DNA of 64,000 nt from the NCBI RefSeq assembly GCF_001613545.1, contig NZ_BDCO01000003.1, positions 372,001 to 436,000 of the forward strand, written 5' to 3'. The position numbers were made by a program, and so were the translations under genes. Of the stretch, positions 26,088 to 33,775 are shown one piece after another; position 1 is the stretch's first letter; each line of letters begins with the position of its first letter. The notes beneath the pieces are model-generated. The model ran no database searches and was not told the origin of the DNA. It was given only the letters and a program-made list of their open reading frames with translations. The DNA comes from Terrimicrobium sacchariphilum (GTDB taxonomy: Bacteria > Verrucomicrobiota > Verrucomicrobiia > Chthoniobacterales > Terrimicrobiaceae).

Positions 26088-26384
26088 TTTGTAAGCATTT
26101 CGCCGGACTCCTGTTTCAGAAGCTAAGCGTTCCGACAGGAGTTCCCGCGAGCGGATTTTGCGGCCCGGAAGTCCGGCCCAAGGTATGGAATCTTCGGGGA
26201 GGGGATTTCCGGATGCTGTGTTTTTGCGGGATTTGGTCCGGCTTTGGGGTGCGTGCTCAATTGTTCGAATAAAAACGCCCTCCACGACAAATGCGCCGGT
26301 GGCATGCTATGTGAAGGGCGGAGATATTGACTGACCCGATGCGCTTCGCGGCGAGTTACCTTCCCTGAATTCCAAAAAAAGTCG
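26088..26384. other. Intergenic region without a supported gene
   Basis: With the operator that follows it, this makes a 335-nt gap. A long-loop inverted repeat ACTCCTGT (26107-26114) / ACAGGAGT (26135-26142) lies just past the GH130 stop and may be a transcript end without a U-tract. Reading frames here look like chance opening. The remainder appears to be promoter space for the GntR operon. Confidence 0.5.
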
Positions 26385-26412
26385 CTTGCTAGGTGGCTAG
26401 GCCACCTGTTAG
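26385..26412 (+). promoter_or_regulatory. GntR autoregulatory operator/core promoter
   Basis: GGTGGC-TAG-GCCACC (26392-26406) is bracketed by TTGCTA (26386-26391) and TGTTAG (26407-26412), a -35/-10-like pair 15 nt apart. If transcription starts about 7 nt after TGTTAG, the leader before the GntR ATG at 26423 is only about 4 nt. It is 24/27 identical over the core to the site at 8551-8577. An autoregulatory operator is the most economical explanation. Confidence 0.62.
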
Positions 26413-26422
26413 TTCGGGAGGT

Positions 26423-27178
26423 ATGGCAAGCGAGACGCGCCCCATTCACGAGCAGTTGATCCGGTTGTGCCAGGAGGAGCTGGAGGCGGGGCGCTGGCAG
26501 CCCGGGCAGCAGTTTCCCTCGGAGCGTGATCTGGCCGCACGCCACGGGGTCAGCCGGGCCACGGCCAACAAGGTGCTGTCCAAGCTGGCGAGCGAGGGCT
26601 GGCTGGAGATGCGCAAGGGGATCGGGTGCTTCGTGGCCGAGAGGCCGACGCTTTTCACGTCCCTGCGCCGGATTGAGAGTTTCACGGTGTTTGCCTCCGA
26701 GCAGGGGTATCGACCGTCCACCCGGCTGGTGGAGCTGGAGGCCCGTCAGACCGCCTCCGACCATGTCTCTGCGGCTCTGGGCCTGCCTGCGGGCGGGCGG
26801 GTGATCTCCATGAAACGCCTGCGCCTGATCGACAACGACCCCGTCATCCTCGAGGAGCGATGGCTCCCGGCAGCGCTTTATCCCAGGCTGGGCAGGCGGG
26901 AACTGGAGGGATCATTTTACCAGCTCTGCCGCGAACGGTATGGTCTCATCGTGCAGCGCGAGGAGGCCGAGGTGCGCGCCGCCATCGCTCCCGCGTGGCC
27001 GGGCGTGGCATGGACTGCTCCTGCCTTGCGGCTGGAAGGCGTGGGTTTCGACAGCAAGGGGCAGCCGCTCTGGTATCAGGTGCTCCACTATCGCGGCGAC
27101 CGGTTCACCTTGAGCAATGTCGTGGAAAGCGCCGCAGCGGTCCCACGTCTGGCGCTGAACCTGAACTCAAACTGCTAA
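26423..27178 (+). CDS. GntR/HutC family regulator with UTRA domain
   Basis: This 251-aa protein has an N-terminal winged HTH (RPIHEQLIRLCQEELEAGRWQPGQQFPSERDLAARHGVSRATANKVLSKLASEGWLEMRKGIGCFVAERP), the 'FPSERDLA..GVSRxTxxK' signature of GntR, and a C-terminal UTRA effector domain with VISMKRLRLIDNDPVILEERWLPAALYP. UTRA regulators usually bind sugar phosphates. GGGAGG lies only 1 nt from the ATG, too close for a normal Shine-Dalgarno, consistent with leaderless or reinitiated translation. It is the first gene of an operon with deoC (16 nt gap) and a Nudix gene. Confidence 0.92.
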   Translation: MASETRPIHEQLIRLCQEELEAGRWQPGQQFPSERDLAARHGVSRATANKVLSKLASEGWLEMRKGIGCFVAERPTLFTSLRRIESFTVFASEQGYRPSTRLVELEARQTASDHVSAALGLPAGGRVISMKRLRLIDNDPVILEERWLPAALYPRLGRRELEGSFYQLCRERYGLIVQREEAEVRAAIAPAWPGVAWTAPALRLEGVGFDSKGQPLWYQVLHYRGDRFTLSNVVESAAAVPRLALNLNSNC

Positions 27179-27194
27179 GACAGCGCTTCTCTCT

Positions 27195-27968
27195 ATGAAA
27201 CAACCGACAGTCAACGAACTGGCGAAGATGATCGACCACTCCCTGCTGCATCCCGCGATGTCGGATGCCGAGGTACGGGCGGGGTGCGAGCTTTCTCGTG
27301 ACTACGCGGTAGCCAGCGCCTGCGTGAAACCATACGGCATCCCTCAAGCCGTGGAGATCTTTGCCGGTACGGACGTCCTGGCGTGTGCCGTGATCGGATT
27401 TCCGCACGGCAACAGCACCACCGGCATCAAGGTCATCGAGGCCGAGTCCGCCGCGCTGGCCGGAGCCCGGGAGATCGACATGGTGGTCAACACCGGCAAG
27501 GTGAAAAGCGGCGAGTGGGAGTACGTGAAGCGGGAAATCTCCCTCATCAACGAAGCGACCCTCGCGGTGGGAGCGATTCTCAAGGTGATCTTTGAAAATG
27601 ATTTCCTGACCGAGGAGGAAATCATTCGCCTCTGCGAGATTTGTTCCGAGGTTAACGTGGCCTTTGTCAAAACCTCCACCGGCTACGGCTTCGTGAAGCA
27701 GCCGGATGGTCAGTATAATTACAAGGGTGCGACGTTTGAGCATCTCAGGCTGATGCGCAGGCACACGGCACCACACATCCAGATCAAGGCTGCGGGCGGG
27801 GTGCGAACCCTCGACGATCTGCTGGCCGTGCGCGAGATCGGTGTCACGCGCATCGGCGCGACCGCCACAAAGAGCATCCTCAATGACGCCCTGCGCCGGG
27901 GATTCCCCGGCTCCGTGCCGCTACCTCATCTCGACGAGGCCGGGGCAAGCGCGCCGGGCGGATACTGA
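27195..27968 (+). CDS. deoC: Deoxyribose-phosphate aldolase
   Basis: This 257-aa TIM-barrel class I aldolase cleaves 2-deoxyribose-5-phosphate to glyceraldehyde-3-phosphate and acetaldehyde. The family motifs are IDHSLLHP, SACVKPYG, CAVIGFPHGNSTTGIKVIEA, REIDMVVNTG (Asp95), AFVKTSTGYG with Schiff-base Lys159, and IKAAGGVRTLDD with the second catalytic Lys. It may therefore accept other 2-deoxy sugar phosphates. It is cotranscribed with the GntR regulator and followed 12 nt later by a Nudix hydrolase, suggesting a nucleoside or deoxy-sugar scavenging unit. Confidence 0.93.
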   Translation: MKQPTVNELAKMIDHSLLHPAMSDAEVRAGCELSRDYAVASACVKPYGIPQAVEIFAGTDVLACAVIGFPHGNSTTGIKVIEAESAALAGAREIDMVVNTGKVKSGEWEYVKREISLINEATLAVGAILKVIFENDFLTEEEIIRLCEICSEVNVAFVKTSTGYGFVKQPDGQYNYKGATFEHLRLMRRHTAPHIQIKAAGGVRTLDDLLAVREIGVTRIGATATKSILNDALRRGFPGSVPLPHLDEAGASAPGGY

Positions 27969-27980
27969 CACCCAGACGCC

Positions 27981-28556
27981 ATGCCGGATATCTCTCCCGA
28001 GGATCGTTCCGCCCGCCCGGCCATCTCGATGGTCGATGCGTATGCCCATTGTCCGCTCTGCGGCTCAAAGCAGCTGTCGCGAGGCGGCGGCTGCCTGAGG
28101 TGCGAGGACTGCGGCCACCGGGAATTCGGGAACCCCGTCACCTCGGTCGCCATTTTCCTCTTTGACGCGGAGGGCAGGGTGCTGCTCATTCGGCGGGGCC
28201 GGGAGCCCGCCTTGGGCAAATGGGCTCCGCCTGGTGGTTTCCTCGACGCGGGCGAGTATCTGGAGGAGGCCGTCATGCGTGAGACTGGAGAGGAGACCGG
28301 GCTGGTTCCTGGCAACATTCGCTATCTCGCCTCATTCCCCAATGCCTATGTTTATCAAGGCCTGGCGCGTCCCGTTTGTGACGTGTTTTTCACGGCGGAG
28401 GTGAAGGTTGCCGACGTCACGATGCAGCATGGCGAGGTGGTCGATTTCCGATGGATCAACCCAAGGGAAATCGACCCCGACGAACTGGCTTTCGACTCGA
28501 TGCGGCGAGCCTTTGCGGTGCTGCTGCGCTCGCTTGCTGCGGCGTCTACGGGATGA
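27981..28556 (+). CDS. Nudix hydrolase with N-terminal zinc ribbon
   Basis: This 191-aa protein has an N-terminal four-cysteine ribbon (CPLCGSKQLSRGGGCLRCEDCG), as in NADH-pyrophosphatase-type Nudix proteins. A complete Nudix box follows: GGFLDAGEYLEEAVMRETGEETGL, matching G-x5-E-x7-REU-x-EE-x-GU. It should cleave a nucleoside diphosphate linked to another moiety; the substrate is not evident. The stop overlaps the convergent cupin gene by 11 nt. Confidence 0.9.
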   Translation: MPDISPEDRSARPAISMVDAYAHCPLCGSKQLSRGGGCLRCEDCGHREFGNPVTSVAIFLFDAEGRVLLIRRGREPALGKWAPPGGFLDAGEYLEEAVMRETGEETGLVPGNIRYLASFPNAYVYQGLARPVCDVFFTAEVKVADVTMQHGEVVDFRWINPREIDPDELAFDSMRRAFAVLLRSLAAASTG

Positions 28557-29757
28557 CGAGATCCGGATTGCCCGGGCCGAAGTGCTTCAGCATGACGAGC
28601 GGGTCGGTCGCCGAGGGGTTGGAAATCACCACACCGTTGCGCGCCGCTTCCTCGGTGACGAAGAACTCATCCGAGGTGAGCTGCCCGTAACGAATGAGCG
28701 TCGGCGTGTCGGCCTGCCAGCCGCCGAGGGTGCCATGGCCTTGCACCAGAATGACACCGTAAGCCGCAGCGTCGGTGATGGTCACGGTCTGGCCGGGCAG
28801 CACGGTGAGTTCCTTTGCGCTATAGGCCGGGGACCGGTAGCTGATCCACTTCTCTACGTACCCGGGCGTTTCCTCCGTGGGACGGGCCAGCCTGGGGCGC
28901 ATGAAGTGATTCGCGACGAATTCCGGATCGACATTCGCCTCCCAGTCGAGCACCTCGACGAGGTAGTCAAAATCGCCCATGCGATTCTCGGGGCAGTCTT
29001 TCCAAAGCAGTTCCTCCTGCACGAGCTGGTCGCCGGTGAGGGACTGGTACATTGCGTAGACATCGGAGTTGCGTTGCGGCTCGTAGGTGCAGAGGCTGCC
29101 CGGCGCGTGCAGGATGCCCGGTGGCACGTCCCAGCCCGTGCCGGGTTCCAGTCGATACGCGCGGGAGAGGTTGGTGATCTTGTTGTCGCCCTTCGTGAAA
29201 TTCACCAGGCACTCGCGGATCTGGTCCCGCGTGGTGCCGGGCTCGATCCCGAAGAACGTGTAGGGAAAATCCCCGCCGTGGTTGTTCATCTGGGGCGGGA
29301 AGTAATACGACTCCGGCTTTCCGTTCTGCCCGACCAATGCCGCGTGCTCGTCGCGGTGATGCACGTGATGGGGCAGGGCGCCCATGTTGTCGAAGAACTT
29401 CGAGTACATCGGCCAGCAGCCATGCTCCTGCCAGATGCGTTCGCCGATGATGCCGCCGTGGAGCTCCTCGATCGCATCGCGGAAGAGGATTTTCTCGGTT
29501 CGGCCCCCGTCTTCCAGGACCACGAAGCTCAGCCCTTCGTGGGGCGCGGTGAGCGGGCCATTGTTTGCGGGCGTGGTGGAGGAAAGCCAGCGTTCGTCAA
29601 AGCCGCCGCGCGCGCTCCCGAGGGCGTAGTAGTCGTCGGGGTGGAGCTTGATGCGTCGACCAGGCACGCAATAGAAGCGAGGAACCCAGGTCGGGGCGAG
29701 GCGCAGGATGCCGCCTCCATGTTCGAGGGCCAGGGATGTGAGGGAGCGTGTATTCAT
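28546..29757 (-). CDS. Phosphomannose-isomerase-like cupin protein
   Basis: This 403-aa cupin is related to class I mannose-6-phosphate isomerases but divergent. Metal ligands are visible in LPHHVHHRDEHAAL (His/His/Glu) and WDVPPGILHAPGSLCTYEPQ (His). The N-terminal half carries the insert GKPESYYFPPQMNNHGGDFPYTFFG. The family is common in Verrucomicrobiota and Planctomycetes next to glycoside hydrolases, and the enzymatic reaction is not established. It follows the GHL6-type gene by 17 nt in one operon. The true manA is at 293-1243, so this is probably a specialised sugar isomerase or epimerase. Confidence 0.78.
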   Translation of the reverse strand: MNTRSLTSLALEHGGGILRLAPTWVPRFYCVPGRRIKLHPDDYYALGSARGGFDERWLSSTTPANNGPLTAPHEGLSFVVLEDGGRTEKILFRDAIEELHGGIIGERIWQEHGCWPMYSKFFDNMGALPHHVHHRDEHAALVGQNGKPESYYFPPQMNNHGGDFPYTFFGIEPGTTRDQIRECLVNFTKGDNKITNLSRAYRLEPGTGWDVPPGILHAPGSLCTYEPQRNSDVYAMYQSLTGDQLVQEELLWKDCPENRMGDFDYLVEVLDWEANVDPEFVANHFMRPRLARPTEETPGYVEKWISYRSPAYSAKELTVLPGQTVTITDAAAYGVILVQGHGTLGGWQADTPTLIRYGQLTSDEFFVTEEAARNGVVISNPSATDPLVMLKHFGPGNPDLVIP

Positions 29758-29774
29758 AAGGGATGGATCGGGAG

Positions 29775-31940
29775 TTACAAGGTGCGGTACTCAAGCTCGA
29801 ACATCGCGAAGACCTCGAAGTCCTCGAAGGCGAACTCGATGCCGCCCGGAATCTTGCGGAAGGGGTATTTCCTACGCCCCGGGAGGGAGCGTAGTCCTGT
29901 GGGCTGGAGCTTGTCTCCGAGGCGGACGCGAACCTTGCCCTGGCACGGAAGGGGTTCCTCGTCCTGTCTCAGCGAGACAAGGCTGAGGTTCATCCTCTGC
30001 TCGGAGGGTTTGTCGAAGACCGTCAGTTCGACATAAGCCGGCGCGTCGGCCTCGACAGGGATCGTCCCTCCATGCAGCTCCCGGATCAGGCTGGCAAAGA
30101 CCCTCCGGTTCACCTCCTGGTCCTCCTGCTCGATGGGTCCGGCGGAGTAGCAGGCCCGGCCGTGTTGAAAACGATGCAGCGTGATGCCCGGCGCAAACGG
30201 CTCCGGGCCGGGCGGCGTGCTGTGGATGCTGGCGAATGACGGGCGCAGGGCCGAGCCGTCCTTCTCGGGACACCACGGCTTCGTGAGGTGGGCGAGCACC
30301 TTGGCGCTTCGGTTCTGTACCGTGATCCATCCGCTGCGATGGATGAGATGGTCCTGCGGCGCGGTCATGGCCCGGAAGGTCCGGGCCCGCGGGGTGAAGA
30401 ATGCCAGGGAGTGCTCCATCAGACCGATCGCGGACGCGCCAAAGACATCGGCGAGCCCGAAATCCTCCCGTTGCACTCCATTCTCGGCCACGAGCGAAGA
30501 GTAGCCGCTGGCGTATAGACTGCCTCCTGCCGCGACAAAGTCCCGGAAAGCGCTCACCTCCTCGTCGGACATGACGAGGACGTTGGGCAGGATCACCACG
30601 CGGTAATCGTTCAGCTTCGCGAGGTGGCGTTTCGTTACCACCGCATAAGGGATGTGCGCCTCCTGCAGACTGCGACCGGCGCGCATGGCGGCTTCCAGGT
30701 GGGGCATGCCGGAGCTTGTCGCCATGTTGTCCGAGCGCGAGTCGAGCTTGTTGATGGGCGTGCCATTGGCCTGAAAGTTGAATCGCGATTCGGAGCTGAT
30801 GTAGATGGCGACATCGGCCCGGAGATCGCCGCCGAGATATTTCTCGTAGGGAGTGAGCTTCGGGAAAATCTTTCCGATGCGCTCATAGACTCTCGGATTG
30901 ACTGTTCCGACCGGATCGATGGCGTCGATGAACATAAATCCCGCCGAGAAGGCCGGAGCGAGGAAAGCCTGCATCTCCATCTTGGAGGCCGGCTTCATCG
31001 TCACGTGGTCCCACAGATCGATGCACCGCGAGGTCATGAACTCAAATGGCTTCCGTACGCTTAGGTCCTCAAAGATCTTGCAGACGAGGCTCTGCTGCGC
31101 GGGCGGCCCATAGAAATCGCCGCTCGCGTAATCGCAAACATCCGTCAGGTCGTAGGGCATGGCCATGCGCCAGTCATGCAGCACCGGGCTGAGCTGGTGC
31201 GTTGATGTCGTGGTGGGACGCGTGCGGCGCACGGCGTCGGTAAGCATCCCGGCGAACTCTTTCATCCACCGCTCGCGGCCGCGCTGAAAGGCCATCCAGG
31301 TCGGATTGTGCCAGTCGATGACCCGCGGTAATTTCGCGCCCTCTTCTTCCTGAAACCGGCGTTCGCAATGCGGGCAATAGCAGACGAAGGGCCAGAACAG
31401 CATGTCGAAGAAAATGCCGTCAAACTCGTAGCACGAGCAGAGTTCCTCGGTCTGCGCCACGGCAAAGTCGCGGTAGGGCGAGTTTGGGCAGCAGGTGCCG
31501 TAGCGATTGTTTTCATAGGCTGCCACGCCATTGTGCGGGAGGATGCGCCAGTCGGGATGCTCGAGGAACGTCGCGTTGTTATAGACCGCGCTGTAATAGG
31601 CGACGACGGAGAGATCCCGGGCGCGGGCGTGCTTGAGCACCTCGCCGACAAAGTCTTTTTTCCCGAGCGCCTTGTGGACGGGGCCGAGTTGCGAGGGATA
31701 GAGCGTCGGGCCCACGTGCGAGTTGCAATAGACCATGATCGAGCTGCTGCCGCCCTTTGCCAGCGTGTCGACGAACTTGCGCGCATCGAGCTTCGAGAGA
31801 AATCGCGCGTCCCAGTCGGGGATATGGATGTCGACGAGAAATCGCCGGAAGCTCCGCTGATACCAGTCGTTGAGCGGAGGGACGGGGGGCTTGGCGGTTT
31901 TCTTCGCGTCAGATAAACCTGACCGGCGGCGGGGCTTCAT
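29775..31940 (-). CDS. Glycoside-hydrolase-like protein (GHL6 plus GH42M-type domains)
   Basis: This 721-aa protein reads as a TIM-barrel putative hydrolase (about 30-340; GGSSSIMVYCNSHVGPTLYPSQLGPVHK, VVAYYSAVYNN, FDGIFFDMLFWPFVCYCPHCERRF) followed by a glutamine-amidotransferase-like domain (about 410-560; DVAIYISSESRFN, AHIPYAVVTKRHLAKLNDYRVVILPNVLVMSDEEVSAFRDFVAAGGSLYASG) of the beta-galactosidase trimerisation type, and a C-terminal beta domain. The arrangement fits GHL6/GH42M-like proteins of unknown substrate. No signal peptide is seen. The ATG at 31940 has a GAGGG ribosome site; an in-frame start at 32111 enters the divergent AraC region and is rejected. It is the first gene of an operon with the cupin. 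Confidence 0.82.
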   Translation of the reverse strand: MKPRRRSGLSDAKKTAKPPVPPLNDWYQRSFRRFLVDIHIPDWDARFLSKLDARKFVDTLAKGGSSSIMVYCNSHVGPTLYPSQLGPVHKALGKKDFVGEVLKHARARDLSVVAYYSAVYNNATFLEHPDWRILPHNGVAAYENNRYGTCCPNSPYRDFAVAQTEELCSCYEFDGIFFDMLFWPFVCYCPHCERRFQEEEGAKLPRVIDWHNPTWMAFQRGRERWMKEFAGMLTDAVRRTRPTTTSTHQLSPVLHDWRMAMPYDLTDVCDYASGDFYGPPAQQSLVCKIFEDLSVRKPFEFMTSRCIDLWDHVTMKPASKMEMQAFLAPAFSAGFMFIDAIDPVGTVNPRVYERIGKIFPKLTPYEKYLGGDLRADVAIYISSESRFNFQANGTPINKLDSRSDNMATSSGMPHLEAAMRAGRSLQEAHIPYAVVTKRHLAKLNDYRVVILPNVLVMSDEEVSAFRDFVAAGGSLYASGYSSLVAENGVQREDFGLADVFGASAIGLMEHSLAFFTPRARTFRAMTAPQDHLIHRSGWITVQNRSAKVLAHLTKPWCPEKDGSALRPSFASIHSTPPGPEPFAPGITLHRFQHGRACYSAGPIEQEDQEVNRRVFASLIRELHGGTIPVEADAPAYVELTVFDKPSEQRMNLSLVSLRQDEEPLPCQGKVRVRLGDKLQPTGLRSLPGRRKYPFRKIPGGIEFAFEDFEVFAMFELEYRTL

Positions 31941-32007
31941 TCCCTCATCGTGTCGATGGGAAAAAACGTCTTCAATAGGACAAAAATGATATCTATATGA
32001 GGAAAGT

Positions 32008-32024
32008 GACCGGGCACGCCGGTC
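32008..32024. promoter_or_regulatory. Inverted repeat in the third AraC divergent region
   Basis: GACCGG-GCACG-CCGGTC is a perfect 6+6 palindrome between the GHL6-type start (31940) and the preferred AraC start (32051). An upstream ATG at 31997 would place it inside the AraC coding sequence, so its role depends on the start chosen. Confidence 0.35.
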
Positions 32025-32050
32025 GCGAGCTCCTCGGAAAAAATCAACCC

Positions 32051-32908
32051 ATGAACTGGCTGGATCGCATCTCTCCCCGTCCCAACATTCTTTGGCGCGG
32101 CCCCTGGCCATCGCGCTTCATTGAGCCTGAGCGGTATCTCTACGATCACGAACTCGTGCTGGTCTCCCGCGGCGAATATCTCCTGCGCGTGGGAGATCGG
32201 GAGTGGGACATGAAAGCCGGGATGTTTGCCATCATTCCGCCGGCCACCAATCACCTCAGCATCGTGCGCAAGGGGCCGGTTTACCGCGCCTGCGTTCACT
32301 TTGACTGGCTGGCGGAGCCTGCTCCGGCGAGGCCGATATGCAGTTATCATCCCCGTCGTCCGGTTGCAAAAAAAGTGGTCGCGCCACCCGGATTTGTCCC
32401 GCAGGGATGCATGGTCGGCTCCTTCCGCGATGATGGAACGATTGCCGCGCTGCTCGACACGCTATTCTTCCGCTGGCAGACGGGCGACGCCTTGAACCGG
32501 TTGCTTTGCCGGGGCGGGTTGCAGGAGATTCTGGTCCGCCTTCTCTGGCCGTCGGATCGCGTCAAACGTCCTGCCGCGTCCTCCTCCCAGCTCGCCTATG
32601 CGGTGAAGGAGGCTCTGGATACCAATGCGGTGAAAGGCGGCGGCGTGCAGGCCTTGCTGGCGGGGCTGGGGTGCAGCTATGCCCACGCCTGCCGGGTGTT
32701 TCACAAGAGCTTTGGCCTTACTCCGGTGGCCTACATCACTGCGCAGCGGCTGGAGCGCGCCAAGAGCCTGCTCGGGAGTTCCCGGCTTTCGGTGGCCGAG
32801 GTCGGGTACGAAAGCGGTTTTTCCGATACCGGCTATTTCTGCAAACGCTTCCGGCAGAGTACCGGGCTGACCCCCGGAGCCTATCGCTCAAGGCTGGAGA
32901 CGGCCTAG
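32051..32908 (+). CDS. AraC family transcriptional regulator (divergent to GHL6 operon)
   Basis: This 285-aa protein has an N-terminal cupin sensor (YLYDHELVLVSRGEYLLRVGDREWDMKAGMFAIIPPATNHL) and a C-terminal AraC HTH (FGLTPVAYITAQRLERAKSLLGSSRLSVAEVGYESGFSDTGYFCKRFRQSTGLTPGAYR). The first HTH is somewhat weak (VQALLAGLGCSYAHACRVFHK). An ATG at 31997 would lengthen it by 18 residues. It converges on the transglutaminase gene, sharing a CTAG at the overlapping stops. It is the third divergently paired AraC in 22 kb and probably controls the GHL6-cupin operon. Confidence 0.9.
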   Translation: MNWLDRISPRPNILWRGPWPSRFIEPERYLYDHELVLVSRGEYLLRVGDREWDMKAGMFAIIPPATNHLSIVRKGPVYRACVHFDWLAEPAPARPICSYHPRRPVAKKVVAPPGFVPQGCMVGSFRDDGTIAALLDTLFFRWQTGDALNRLLCRGGLQEILVRLLWPSDRVKRPAASSSQLAYAVKEALDTNAVKGGGVQALLAGLGCSYAHACRVFHKSFGLTPVAYITAQRLERAKSLLGSSRLSVAEVGYESGFSDTGYFCKRFRQSTGLTPGAYRSRLETA

Positions 32909-33756
32909 GCGGGAAAGACCTGCACCGAGACCTCCATGCGGTCAAAGGCATCCGACGGTCCGGACCACGAGCCCGCGAGAGGGTTCGCTCGCTCGTGGTC
33001 GCGCCCGACGGCCACCGAGACATGCTCAAAGCCGCAGAGCTTGTCGTTCGTCGGATCAAATCCGCGCCAGCCTGCGCCGGGGATGTAGATCTCCGTCCAG
33101 GCATGCGTCGCGCCGTGCTGGCCCTCGCCCATGAGGATGTAGCCGGTGACGAAACGCGCGGCGAGGCCGAGATTCCTCGCAGCCTCCATCATGAACACGG
33201 CAAAGTCGCGGCAGGAACCCGAGCCGAGCGCGAGCGTCTTGCAGGGAAGCTGCACCCCCGCCTCCTCGCGGCGGGAATACTGGAAGGTCTCAAAGATGCG
33301 CGTGTTGATCTGCTTCAGCAGGTCGAGCGTCGGCACGAGGTCGCCGGGTTTGTAAATCGGCGCGAGCCACGCTTGCACGGCCTGGCTGTCATGCGGATAA
33401 CTCGGCACTCGGTAGAGCAGCGTTTCGATCTGCTCATTGGCGGAGTATTGAAAGGGATACGACCGCGCATACGGCGTGATGATGCCCTCCCTCGCCTCGT
33501 CGTCGTAAATCGTGACGAGACACTCGCTAAAGACGCGCAGCTTTTGCGAAGGCTCCTGAAATTCGATCACCGAGATGCAATTCCCATGAATGTCGCGCAG
33601 CCAGCGCGTCGACGCCTTCGGCTCGATCTCAAGGCGAGCATCGTCGATATGCAGGTCGTGGCCCTCGCGTGGGCGCAACATCGCCGTGTGCTCTCCGAAG
33701 GTTACGGGAGTTTTATAATGATAGGTCGTCTCGTGAATGATGCGCAGGCTGTGCAT
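32905..33756 (-). CDS. Transglutaminase-like cysteine protease family protein
   Basis: This 283-aa protein has an N-terminal beta domain (HETTYHYKTPVTFGEHTAMLRPREGHDL) and a C-terminal transglutaminase core with GSGSCRDFAV (C182), GATHAWTEIYIPGAGWRGFDPTND (H218, D234), giving a full Cys-His-Asp triad. Bacterial members with this N-domain are thought to cleave or crosslink peptides; the target is unknown. There is no signal peptide, so it is probably cytoplasmic. It is the last gene of a four-gene minus-strand run after glutaminase (19 nt). Confidence 0.9.
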   Translation of the reverse strand: MHSLRIIHETTYHYKTPVTFGEHTAMLRPREGHDLHIDDARLEIEPKASTRWLRDIHGNCISVIEFQEPSQKLRVFSECLVTIYDDEAREGIITPYARSYPFQYSANEQIETLLYRVPSYPHDSQAVQAWLAPIYKPGDLVPTLDLLKQINTRIFETFQYSRREEAGVQLPCKTLALGSGSCRDFAVFMMEAARNLGLAARFVTGYILMGEGQHGATHAWTEIYIPGAGWRGFDPTNDKLCGFEHVSVAVGRDHERANPLAGSWSGPSDAFDRMEVSVQVFPA

Positions 33757-33775
33757 GGCGGGAGAAAAGAAGGTG

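Noticed and set aside
28408-30036. 542-codon plus-strand frame
   Set aside because: It overlaps the Nudix C-terminus, the cupin gene and the 3' end of the GHL6-type gene; none of its segments look like a domain.
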